From NCBI GenBank assembly GCA_019096065.1, contig JAGUCH010000006.1, positions 2,686,001-2,750,000 of the forward strand: a DNA stretch of 64,000 nt, read 5' to 3'. This DNA is from Paracyclopina nana (lineage: Eukaryota; Arthropoda; Copepoda; Cyclopoida; Cyclopettidae). Within the stretch, counting starts at the first letter, position 1, and each line of letters opens with the position of its first letter. Under the pieces are notes generated by a model. That model searched no databases. It was given only the letters and a program-made list of their open reading frames with translations, and was not told the DNA's origin. Both the position numbers and the translations under genes were made by a program. Positions 1 to 21,441 of the stretch are shown in pieces.

Positions 1-1889
1 ATGGAATGCGCGATTTTGACAAAAACTGAGCCTGACATGAACGCATCGTAGCCCGCTTCGTGACAAGAATCCGGATGATTTAAGTACTTGACTGAGTTTT
101 CGGAATGCGCAATTTCAGGCATATAAAATTGCATCGATGCCAGTAGCTTGGGTTCCCTTATATTCAGATGTAGCTCACCAAGCGAAGTGTGTCGCAAATG
201 ATCTAAAAGAGACTTTTGAAAAATGATTGAGCTTTTCATATGTGAAAAAAACCTGCAAGTTCTGACAGCTTGTCAGTCGCCTCAAATTGTCGCCTGGAAC
301 AAAAGGCCAAATGCTTCGTGTCGTACACTTGAGGAAATGCCTCGTGGACGACAGCTTTGAACGCCTCATAATTGGCTGGCAACTCATCTATGAATTGCTG
401 GTAAATGCGAGCCAAGTCAGATAAGCAATTGTGCCCAACAATCACTTTTTGGCTACGAATAATTTCTCGCATCACCCTTGAGAATCCGAGCATTTCATTC
501 ACAATTGCTGCTTTGAGATCAAATTCTTGGGAACACCCAGCATAAACGTTGAACTGCAAAAGTAGAAGCTGTAGATGATGAGAGCATTAAAGTGCTAAGT
601 TGTACGTGAAGCACGTGCGAGCTTAGTGCACGTACTACTCGGTAGGGAAAAAAGCAGTAATGGGCCAGAAAGAGAAAGTTGAGGCAAAAGTCAACTTCAA
701 TCAATCACAAACAGTATCTGCACATATACAGTCTGTCTGTTTAAAATTGGACGGTGCGGGAATCAAAAGTTTGTGTTATAAATTCATGAATTTTGAGGCG
801 TAATGGGTATCGTTGGAAAGCTTGAACCTTAGGACATCTTTTTTGTTTTCTGACAAAATGAAAAATATTAATATGAATTCCGCGTGACAGCAATAAATAA
901 ATGATGCATCAGTTCTTTTTGTGACGATTTTTTGTGTTGACTTGGGAAAATTGAATTTTCTCGGTTTTTTCCCATTAAAATTGATTTTTCTATTTTTACA
1001 AAAAAGATGGGAAAAGACTCAATCTTTCCAACGATATCATTTATAAGTATTGTATTTCTTGAATATGCGACACAAAGTTTAGATTCCTATACCGTCCAAT
1101 TTTGAACGGACAGACTGTTTAAGAGATCACCTACCTTGTCCAAGGAATGACTCGTGGCTGATGACAAGTGCGGAAAGCGTAGCTGCACTTCATCATGAAG
1201 AATATACTTTGCTCCAGGTGACAAGGCCCCAATGTCAGTCTCATAGCATTCATCCTTGCTGATGTCAGCCAATGCTTTGCATATTTCTTCAATTCGAGAG
1301 GCCTCATCAAAGGATAAATTCCTCTCTGTAGATTGTGCAAGAGACTTTTGCTCAATGTCATTTCTGAGCTGTTTTTCTTGAGTCTGATTTAGAAAGGAAA
1401 TTCCCTCGTGAAAAACCTATTGTGTAAGCTTAGGTCTCAAGGATGTCAGACGAGAGAAAAAAGATAGTTGTTGTTACCTTGTTAAAGTCAAAGTTGTGGC
1501 GAGCAAGAAATTCAAAGCTAGAAGATTGGAAGAGGAAACGAGGATCTATGCTTGAAAAAGAGCGTGGGCATAAATAAAAGTTGTAAGTTGCGGCCTCATA
1601 GCCAAAATTGCATTGCTTGAACATTGACAGGCCAATTTGGGTGATGAACGACTTTTGAGCTGAACTCCGAATTTTTCCATATCTCCCGGCTCCATCGTCA
1701 AATAAGCTAGAGGAGCCAAGTTGATTTTTTTTAAAGTTGAAATTTGTAATTTTCCCACCTAGGTTGGCTACTTGGTTCAGCGTTGAGAGCTGAAAATTCT
1801 GCGTCAAAAGCGATAAAGGAACATGCTTGGATTTCCTTTTGAATCCGCGGAAGCAGATCCTCAAAATTATTTCGAGTAACGTCAGTCAT
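1..1889 (-). CDS. PARN/PNLDC1-family DEDD 3'-exonuclease (5' part, runs off the left edge)
   Basis: Five exons are readable on the minus strand: 1889-1759, 1706-1478, 1416-1135, 553-253 and 202 to beyond 1. All junctions are GT-AG and phases agree (introns of 52, 61, 581 and 50 nt). The ATG at 1889 opens MTDVTRNNFEDLLPRIQKE. The family's catalytic residues are visible: Asp29 and Glu31 in FDAEF, an Asp near 260 in VGHNCLSDLARIY, and His/Asp near 362/367 in HEAGYDAF. Internal blocks such as ATYNFYLCPRSF and SSFEFLARHNFDFNKV are typical of poly(A)-specific ribonuclease PARN and its relative PNLDC1. These enzymes shorten poly(A) tails or trim piRNA and other small-RNA 3' ends. The window ends before the C-terminus, so a PNLDC1-type membrane anchor or PARN-type RRM cannot be checked. 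Family confident; PARN versus PNLDC1 unresolved. Confidence 0.88.
728..1118. mobile_element. Fold-back / MITE-like element in an intron of the PARN-like gene
   Basis: The outer 28 nt at 728-755 and 1091-1118 are inverted copies matching at 26 of 28 positions, sharing the core AAAATTGGACGGT. Similarity continues inward with gaps and mismatches: GGAATC, TTTGTGT, TATCGTTGGAAAG and CATCTTTTTTGT occur in the same order in both arms, so each arm is roughly 140 nt around a central AT-rich loop. There is no coding capacity. The left end reads TACAGTC and the right end, reversed, AACAGTC, so a TA target duplication is not clean. It is probably a non-autonomous DNA element or its decayed copy; the superfamily is not assigned. 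Confidence 0.6.
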
Positions 1890-2189
1890 CACGAAAATAC
1901 TGAGTTGTTTACATTTTATTTACCGCAACTTTAGTTTATAACCACGCAACCTATCAATAATTGCTAACCTGGATCACGAGCGTAGTGGGGTTAAAATACA
2001 AGATGCGGATATGTGATTATGGCATTTTTGTTAACCAAATGGCGTCTATAGACTTGTATCGTACGCAATTTCCGCTGAAACATATCGCTGCACGGTTTTT
2101 CCGCTAGATGGCATTTGACAACAACAACCAATCAGAGCTTGTTTTCTATATTTTAATCGTGCCATTAGTGTTTCGTTTCATTTCAATCA
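1890..2189. other. Intergenic spacer between PARN-like and amine-oxidase genes
   Basis: This 300-nt stretch separates the start of the PARN-like gene from the stop of the amine-oxidase-like gene on the same strand. It must hold the promoter of the former and the 3' UTR of the latter. I see no further coding region and no distinct promoter motif. Confidence 0.5.
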
Positions 2190-3892
2190 TTATTTCATGA
2201 TTGATTGCATTTTGGAAGCAATTCGCTCCCAAACTTTGAACCTTGGATGCATGATTGCAATTCCAAGCGCCAAGCCGAGCAAAAACCTTCCACTTTTCAA
2301 AAAGCTTCCTCTTGATGGGTACTTGTGCTTCCAAACTGGTTGGATTTTGCGGTCTACGTGTGCATTCTTTATGAGGCTCACATCTTCGCGTGTGAGACCA
2401 TCAGGGTATAAATCTTGAATGACTTCAGCCACGGCTCTGTAACCAGATTGGACAGCCCCTGAAAAGTAGCCACACCATTCCACAGAGGTGGCAGTGCCAG
2501 CAAAATGAACATTTTGGCCATGAGGTGTTCGCAGCTCATGGAAATTGTGCATTTGCCCCGGGCCTAAATAGTTGATGGGAGCCCCCCTCAAATTAGGCTC
2601 TTCAGCCCAATTCTTCATGTAAAACCTGACGTATTCCGTCATTGCAAGTGGGCCAAAGTAGCTTTCTAGCTGCAACAGCACTGCTGATTTTATCTCATTC
2701 TCGGTCTTCATCATCCACTGATCGGAATTTCTGCCAGCAATAAATCCCACCAGAGCTGGCACTCCCAATTTTGTGGTAGCATCAAAGAATATGGTGACAG
2801 GACCTTTTTCACAGCCTGATGCTTTTGTCGGCCCACCCGTGCTGACAACCTCTCCTGAAAAGCCGTGCTTGAGCCAGAAGCTGGTCTTGAACACCACAAA
2901 CACCTTGGTCATGTTGCCCATCACCATATTCATGTAGAGCCTTTCTTTGGCATGGCTCAGCTTAGGCTCGAAAGTTATGTTCCTGGCAATAATGTTTGGT
3001 GGGAGAGTTACAATAACTTTTTGGGCCGTAATGCACGAGCCATTGGTAAAGAGAACCTTAACAAGGCCTCCGTGAGGCTTTTGCTCGATTTTAGTGGCTG
3101 CGTGGTTGAGCAGGACTCGATGCTGGCCAATCTTGTTCACAATCTTGATGCAAAATTGCTGAGTTCCTCCCTTGGTTCGGAACTCTTGAGCAGACTGATT
3201 TTCCACAAGGAGCAAGTTCATCATTCCTCCAGCAGCATTGGCATAGGCCAGCATGAAAAGAGCCGACACGTGGCTCAAATCACATCCTAAGCACGATTCA
3301 CAGGCCGCATCAAACACATCAAAAACCTCAGGCACATCGGTGACATCTCGCACCAATTCCTCCATCGTCTTGGAATCGAGGATTTTGGCCATGGGACTCG
3401 CATAGGGGTCACGAATATCGACCTGTTTGACTAAATCCTCCATATAGTTAATGACTCGTTGCATGTCAATCAGGCCCTGCACTGATCCTATGCTGGGAAT
3501 GGTGGTCTTGTACCTACGAATTGGATCATTGTGGCCAACTTGCATGACTTTTGTGCCTGGAATTAGAATGATGCAGCAATTTAAGTATATAATATAATAG
3601 TGCACATACCGGTTATATTTTGAGGGTAATACTCGATCCCTCCCAGCTCTTTGATAAGGTTCATGATGTCCTTTTGCCGTTGGCAAACCCAATGTCCGCC
3701 CAAGTCCAGAACATCAGTTTGGCCTTGGGGGCCTTCGACTTCAATTGACAAAGAACGACCACCCACACGGTCGTTGGCCTCTGCCACCAAAAATGTGAGG
3801 TGCGGTGCCCTTTTCTGCAGCTGGAAAGCTGCAGCAAGGCCAGAAAGGCCAGCTCCGAGGATCAAAACGTCAACAGCTTTGTCTTCAGCCAT
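2190..3892 (-). CDS. Monoamine-oxidase-like FAD-dependent amine oxidase
   Basis: Two exons (3892-3610 and 3556-2190; 53-nt GT-AG intron, phase 1) encode 549 residues. The ATG at 3892 was chosen because it starts just before the Rossmann segment; an ATG at 3913 would add seven residues. The FAD fold is clear: GAGLSG at 13-18, then EANDRVGGR near 38-46. The C-terminal FAD signature FAGTATSVEWCGYFSG matches the family pattern. In MAO-A/B the flavin is covalently bound to Cys in SGGCYT; the aligned segment here, NLRGAPINYLGPG, has no Cys, so FAD is probably non-covalent. A hydrophobic C-terminal stretch (FLLGLALGIAI) could be a membrane anchor like that of MAO on the mitochondrial outer membrane. 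It probably oxidises an amine with hydrogen peroxide release; the substrate is unknown. Confidence 0.9.
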
Positions 3893-4950
3893 GGTCAAGT
3901 GCAAAGTACTCAAGAGATAAGCATTAATTTAGCAGCGCATGCTAAACCTTCAGATTATGACATAGTCGCATGCAAGCCTCGTTAAGTCAATATAAAAGCA
4001 ATCACTGGGTTGCTACGCAATGCTATTTGCAGCAGTTAAGTTCGGGGCAATATCACAAGCCAATACTGCAACAGCTGCTTATTTAATGTGTTCACCTTTC
4101 CCCACGAAACCTTATATTACATACTGCATGGGCCAGATGCGCAGCCTTAATTTTCTAGCAGAGATAATAAAATATTCAATTAGTGCCGAGTTGAGACTGG
4201 CTTACAGCCTTAATCCTCTTTGTAAAAAAATACGGTGATTTAGGCAGAATGTAAGTTTCACAGTTTTCACTTTATTGATTCGTCCTCGTAGTAGTACTGT
4301 ATATTCTGTAGAAGTATTGTCTGCAGTGTTTTGTTGCTTTTTTAATATATCCTCGCGTCTGCTACTGCCAATAGAATATGCTTGCTGTTGTTATTTTGAA
4401 AATCATGAAAAAGTGGCGCCTGGATCCATGCTCAATTTTCCAAATGGATGTGGTGAAGATTAGGAGGGATGAAAAACCTGAATTTCAAATACTGGGAGCT
4501 GTCTCTCTTCTTTTTTCTTATACAATAGCACAAAACAGATAGCAGATTGCAGGGGGGAAAAAGAGGGAATAACAAAGCATCTGAGGATTGCTTGTCATTA
4601 TTCGTGGTGCAGCGCGCGGCTTGTTCTTGCTGGAAAAGAGCTGAGTAGCATTGAGTTTTTGTGCTAAAAGCTTCTTAGCAAAAAGTTAACATCATTTCGT
4701 TGTTAATTGACGACTTTGAGATTGGGCAACTCGACATCTAGTCATTGTACGTGGGGGCGGTCGGCGGGAAATAAATAGCAGGGAGAAGCAAGATCGAATC
4801 GTGTGTGGAATGTTACCAAAAAATGTGGGAGAGAGAGAATTTTGTTGCGAAAATCTTCCTTTCTGCATTCATAATAACTCTCATGCAACATCATCGCAGC
4901 AGTGCTGTCACCACCAAGTTCTTCTCCATGGGGAAGTTGTTGGCAGAATC
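3893..4950. other. Intergenic region, amine oxidase 5' side to SRPK 3' side
   Basis: About 1.06 kb without a supportable gene. Several 60-90 codon frames occur on both strands but have no family resemblance and no splice-compatible partners. The right part should contain the SRPK 3' UTR and the left part the amine-oxidase promoter. Confidence 0.5.
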
Positions 4951-5211
4951 TCACATTGCTGTAAAAAGTCCTGTGGAGCCAAAACAATCTCCCTGATCTT
5001 CTTCATTATTTATCTGGAGGCTGTTGCTCATGGAGGACAAGGCAAGCAGGTTGTTTTCCATGTCCTCCTCGTTGAGGTCGTAGGCGAGCGCCTCTTCGTT
5101 GTCGTAGTCCTCGTAATATTCGTCGTCGTCGTAGTAGTCGTCGTCGTCTTCATCGTAGTCTTCGGGGTCCCGCTGCTGGTCTTCCTTTTCAGGGACCCCG
5201 AGGTGGGGCTG
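4951..5211 (-). CDS. SRPK: In-frame acidic C-terminal extension downstream of the SRPK stop codon
   Basis: Directly after the TGA at 5214-5212, in the same frame, an open frame of 86 codons runs to a second TGA at 4953-4951. It starts with a Glu/Asp/Tyr-rich tract encoded by GAC, TAC and GAA triplets, then becomes a complex sequence (EEDMENNLLALSSMSNSLQ and on to DCFGSTGLFTAM). It could be reached by stop-codon readthrough. It could also be reached by removing a very short intron that starts at GTATGA (5217) and ends at one of several AG sites giving 33, 42 or 45 nt, all multiples of three. It may also be 3' UTR that is open because of the triplet repeat. The non-repetitive part is the best argument for coding. 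Confidence 0.45.
   Translation of the reverse strand, partial: QPHLGVPEKEDQQRDPEDYDEDDDDYYDDDEYYEDYDNEEALAYDLNEEDMENNLLALSSMSNSLQINNEEDQGDCFGSTGLFTAM
5095..5165. repeat. GAC/TAC triplet-rich tract in the SRPK 3' region
   Basis: On the minus strand this stretch is almost entirely GAC, TAC and GAA triplets (plus-strand GTC/GTA). It encodes Asp/Tyr/Glu runs in the frame continuing from the kinase and Thr runs in the next frame. It is impure, with several interruptions. Confidence 0.7.
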
Positions 5212-17906
<12,695 letters not shown>

Positions 17907-18613
17907 CGTGGTTGTAATTTATTGTTTTAAGAATTATTGGACGGCACTGAATTTTTTTGCTGCTCAAAGTTTTCAAGTCTCGACTGAACTTTTGACCATC
18001 CCGTCAAAGTAAACAGAGCGTGTTTTAACGAACGTTGTGGGAAATCTCGTGAAATCACACGCAATTCCAGCCGATTCCACGGCAACTCAAGTCGTTTGAC
18101 GAAAAACCTTCTGGGAACGGAAAAATTTTATTCGGCTAGGTCAACGATGAGATGAATGGCAGAATCGGTTAAGCGACTTATATCTTAAGTTAGCTCGATT
18201 ATTTAGCAAGAAAAGCCAAAAGCAGCTGCTTTTGAGCAAAAACAAGCCAGATTGCAACGCTGTTTTGTTTCCAGTGACTGAACACAGACATTTCTCCTTA
18301 ACTGCCAGAAGACCAAGAAATGAACGGTCCCTTAACACTACTTTGTTTAGTTTATTTATCCTATATTCTCTTTTCATTTAAGCGCTAGTAACGAAATAAA
18401 CCTCTCCCATGTGTGATCGATACGAAAACACATTTCAAAATGAAAAAATCGAATTTCTCCAATTTCACTCATTGATAATGATGCAATTGCTGCGGCTAGC
18501 GAAATTTTAGAATTGAAACTATTTTCTCCTTTTTATTGTCGGCCAAAGTTGATTGCAAAAAGTAAACACACGAGGTTTAGTCAGCGAATCAAAACAAACC
18601 TCGAATCTGTTTT
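17907..18613. other. Divergent promoter region between SRPK and RRP15
   Basis: About 700 nt between two genes transcribed away from each other. It must contain both promoters. No clear TATA or initiator arrangement was picked out, and no coding region is supported. Confidence 0.5.
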
Positions 18614-19435
18614 ATGTTAAGCATGAAGTCTAATATGGAAGAAAATCAGTACGAATCTACGGATGATTCCGAAGTGTCAAATAATGAAAGCTCCCAAGAG
18701 GAAGAAGAAAATGAAGAATCTGATGCAGAACACATTGAAGCTAAGCAGAAATTCGACTTGAGCAAAATCAAGGAAAGGCTAGAAAATGGCCCTCCTAGCA
18801 GCTCTGATGAAGAAGAATCGAGTGAAGCTGAGGCTGACGATGAAGAAGCCCATGAAGAAAGTGAGGAAGAAGGTGAAAAGGGCTCGGGTTGGGCGGATGC
18901 CATGGCCAAAGTTCTAAATACTGGTAAAAATTCAGAGTCCAACAAGCCTCTGCTGCTGTCAAAGGCCAAGAAGGATGCTGCCAAAGTACCTTCTGACATG
19001 GAAAAGTCAATGGAAAAGCCCTCCGTGAGACGAGCTAAGAAGAAAGAAAAAGATGAAGTGGCTCGTAAAAGGCCTGACATTGTCAAAGACCGCATGAAGG
19101 AAAAGAAAATGGCGAGAATTGCCACTCGCGGCGTGGTTCAACTGTTCAATGCTGTTCGTGATCAGCAGAAAACGCTCAAAGCTCAACTAAGCAAAGCTGG
19201 ACTGTCAACAGTAAAAAGGGACAAAGTGTACAATAATATGAGCAAAGATGCATTTCTTGAGGTTTTGTCAGGCAAAAAGAGAGACATTGGACACGAAGGA
19301 GACTTGTCCACTAAAAAGCCTAAAATGGAAGTAAAGGCTGAAGAGGACAATGATGGCACATGGAGTGTGCTCAAAGACAATTTCATGATGGGTGCCAAAA
19401 TGAAAGATTGGGATAAACAATCGGACAGTGAATAA
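18614..19435 (+). CDS. RRP15: RRP15-like ribosome biogenesis protein
   Basis: Intronless, 273 residues. The first 90 residues are acidic and Ser/Glu-rich, followed by GWADAMAKVLN (near 94) and the core RIATRGVVQLFNAV (near 170), both recognisable RRP15 signatures, and a Lys-rich nucleolar-type middle. RRP15 acts in pre-60S ribosome assembly in the nucleolus. An ATG three codons downstream (18623) is an equally possible start. An AATAAA begins 5 nt after the stop, and the thioesterase ATG follows 48 nt after the stop, so the two genes are nearly abutting. Confidence 0.9.
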   Translation: MLSMKSNMEENQYESTDDSEVSNNESSQEEEENEESDAEHIEAKQKFDLSKIKERLENGPPSSSDEEESSEAEADDEEAHEESEEEGEKGSGWADAMAKVLNTGKNSESNKPLLLSKAKKDAAKVPSDMEKSMEKPSVRRAKKKEKDEVARKRPDIVKDRMKEKKMARIATRGVVQLFNAVRDQQKTLKAQLSKAGLSTVKRDKVYNNMSKDAFLEVLSGKKRDIGHEGDLSTKKPKMEVKAEEDNDGTWSVLKDNFMMGAKMKDWDKQSDSE

Positions 19436-19440
19436 TGATA

Positions 19441-19446
19441 AATAAA
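19441..19446 (+). terminator. Polyadenylation signal of RRP15
   Basis: AATAAA lies 5 nt after the RRP15 stop. It is followed 25 nt later by a splice-acceptor-like TTTTCAG just before the thioesterase start, an arrangement seen at trans-spliced operon junctions. Confidence 0.55.
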
Positions 19447-19483
19447 CTTAATCTTACAAATTAACGCTTTTCAGGCGGAAATC

Positions 19484-20227
19484 ATGTCGGCCTTGCCCGT
19501 AGTGCTGAAGGCCAGAGCTCAGCATACCGCCACCATGATCTTCCTGCATGGCCTTGGGGACACAGGTCATGGATGGGCCGGTATCTTGAACACAATCAGA
19601 CCGGATTATGTGAAACTAGTCTGTCCTACTGCACCCTCCATTCCTGTATCCTTGAATGGAGGCTTCGTCATGCCTGCTTGGTATGACATCAGGGATATTG
19701 CCCAAGATCGATCATCCATACGTGAAGATCTTGACGGAGTTGAAGCTTCTACCAAAGTGCTAGAGGCATTGATTGATATGGAAGCGAGAGAATTGAAAAA
19801 TGGGGGCTCGTCGAGAATCATTGTGGGTGGATTTTCTCAGGGTGGAGCCATCGCATTAAATGCTGTCATGAGAGCCAAGCAAGATTGGGCGGGATGCGTC
19901 GCATTATCTACTTATATCCCTGGTAAGATGCTTTCATTCTTGAGTAATTGAAGTGCAAAAATGAAATGGGCTTTTTTGTGGGCAGGAGACAGACTTCCGT
20001 CAATTGAGGGCAAGATAAAAACTCCCATCTTTCATTGTCACGGGGAGAGTGACGAAATGATATCGATCGATAGGGGACGAAAAACAGCGGAAGCCATAGG
20101 AAAGTTTGCTGAAAATCATCAATTTCATACCTTCCCTCACATGGGACACTCCGCTGATGATGATGAGCTGGAGCTACTTAGGGATTTTGTAGCTAAGCAG
20201 TTGCCTTTAATCAAAAACTCTTTGTAG
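19484..20227 (+). CDS. Acyl-protein thioesterase (lysophospholipase-like alpha/beta hydrolase)
   Basis: Two exons (19484-19922, 19986-20227; 63-nt intron, phase 1) encode 226 residues, the normal family length. HGLGDTGHGW near 22-31 and the nucleophile elbow GGFSQGG (Ser near 119) are diagnostic. The catalytic Asp is in GESDEMI and the His in PHMGHS. Such enzymes remove palmitate from S-acylated cytosolic proteins, or fatty acids from lysophospholipids. TTTTCAG ends at 19474, nine nt before the ATG, so the mature 5' end may be made by splicing (cis or trans). The stop is 22 nt from the stop of the convergent gene at 20250. Confidence 0.95.
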
Positions 20228-20249
20228 TACCGAAAAGGGATAAAAGTCA

Positions 20250-21296
20250 TTATTGGGTCCTTGGAACTTCTCTCTCTACTATGAGGTGTGAAAAGTCCAT
20301 GTGGAAGACCTCTCTAATCCTTCCTTGTCCACTAATTTGCTGAGTGGCTGGAACAACTTCAAAGGTGGTGTTGGAGGCTTCCCCACTGATGATGTTTCTT
20401 GCCGCGTTGGTCTCCTCCTGGGGTATTTTCAAGTTCAATCTCTCAGCAAACTCTCCGTTGACCAGTTCCTCTTTGGTTGATCTCTTGCTCATTTGGGATT
20501 TATTGCCATCGTTGCTGTCCAGTTCTTCATAAATATGATCTTCAATTTTCATTTTTTCAGGCTCTTCCGCCTTGACGCTTGAAGCCTGTGAAGGAGCAGG
20601 CGTTGGCCCGTAGCGCTCAGAGCCATAGGCATCACTATTCTTGCTCAATTTTTCTAGCTTGCTATCCAAAGTGTCATATCCTGAGCTCTTTCCAGATTCT
20701 GAGCTTGCAGACGAAGATGGCGGTTCTTCAGAGCCCGCTGTCGCGCCAGATGACGACCCATTTGTGCTTCCTTTATTCGAACTTGAAGAACTTGCCTCTT
20801 TAAGCAGGATTGTCTGTGCCTCTGCCTTTTTCGAAGTCTCCATATGTTCCATGGAAGCATAGCTCGATTTGGCGGAAATGAGCTCAAAACATTCTTCGTC
20901 CTCCTCAGCCTCTGCATCATTCAAAGATGCAGGAACTGAACCAGAATTTTGCTTCCTAAAGTAGTCGTGGTCAGGATTACGCTCCAGAGTCTCCCGACGT
21001 CGAATCATTTGGTCAGAAAATCCATTTTGGTCTTTGTTGTATTGAGTTGTCTTCACCTGATTCCTCTCAATACGAATCAACCATTCTTCGGGTCTGGACA
21101 AATCGCTCAGGATTTTCACCACTTCCTTGTTTTCCACGGTCAATATTTTCTCGCCGTCTCCGTTCGGCAGCGGCTTTAAATCCTTGCTAACTTCCCGTTG
21201 GATCAAAAGGCCAAACTGGTTGGACTTGACCAGTCTTTGTTCCACTTGAACGCGCGCAGTGATCTCCTTGATGCAGTAAGTTTCTTTCGGCTCCAT
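20250..21296 (-). CDS. Unrecognised 348-residue protein, Ser-rich and acidic
   Basis: One exon with an ATG at 21296. The first 90 residues (from MEPKETYCIKEITARVQVEQ through LSDLSRPEEWLIRIER) look folded. Residues about 150-230 are Ser/Gly-rich and low-complexity, and the end (EVFHMDFSHLIVEREVP) again looks ordered. There is no signal peptide or membrane segment. I do not recognise a family. Length, codon pattern and lack of introns argue for a real gene. Its ATG lies 145 nt downstream of the serpin stop on the same strand; AATAAA and a CAG occur in that gap. At its 3' end an ATTAAA on the minus strand falls inside the thioesterase coding sequence, so the transcripts probably overlap. Confidence 0.8.
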   Translation of the reverse strand: MEPKETYCIKEITARVQVEQRLVKSNQFGLLIQREVSKDLKPLPNGDGEKILTVENKEVVKILSDLSRPEEWLIRIERNQVKTTQYNKDQNGFSDQMIRRRETLERNPDHDYFRKQNSGSVPASLNDAEAEEDEECFELISAKSSYASMEHMETSKKAEAQTILLKEASSSSSNKGSTNGSSSGATAGSEEPPSSSASSESGKSSGYDTLDSKLEKLSKNSDAYGSERYGPTPAPSQASSVKAEEPEKMKIEDHIYEELDSNDGNKSQMSKRSTKEELVNGEFAERLNLKIPQEETNAARNIISGEASNTTFEVVPATQQISGQGRIREVFHMDFSHLIVEREVPRTQ

Positions 21297-21441
21297 TTTA
21301 TCGGCGATTTTTCCACCCCTGCGATTTGACGCACAATTTATTGGTTGCGCTCGCGCGAGTTTATTTATCCAATATTTCTTTTATTCATAGTTATCACACT
21401 TCTTTAAAAACATGTCGCATCATTCATAAGTTTGTACACAA

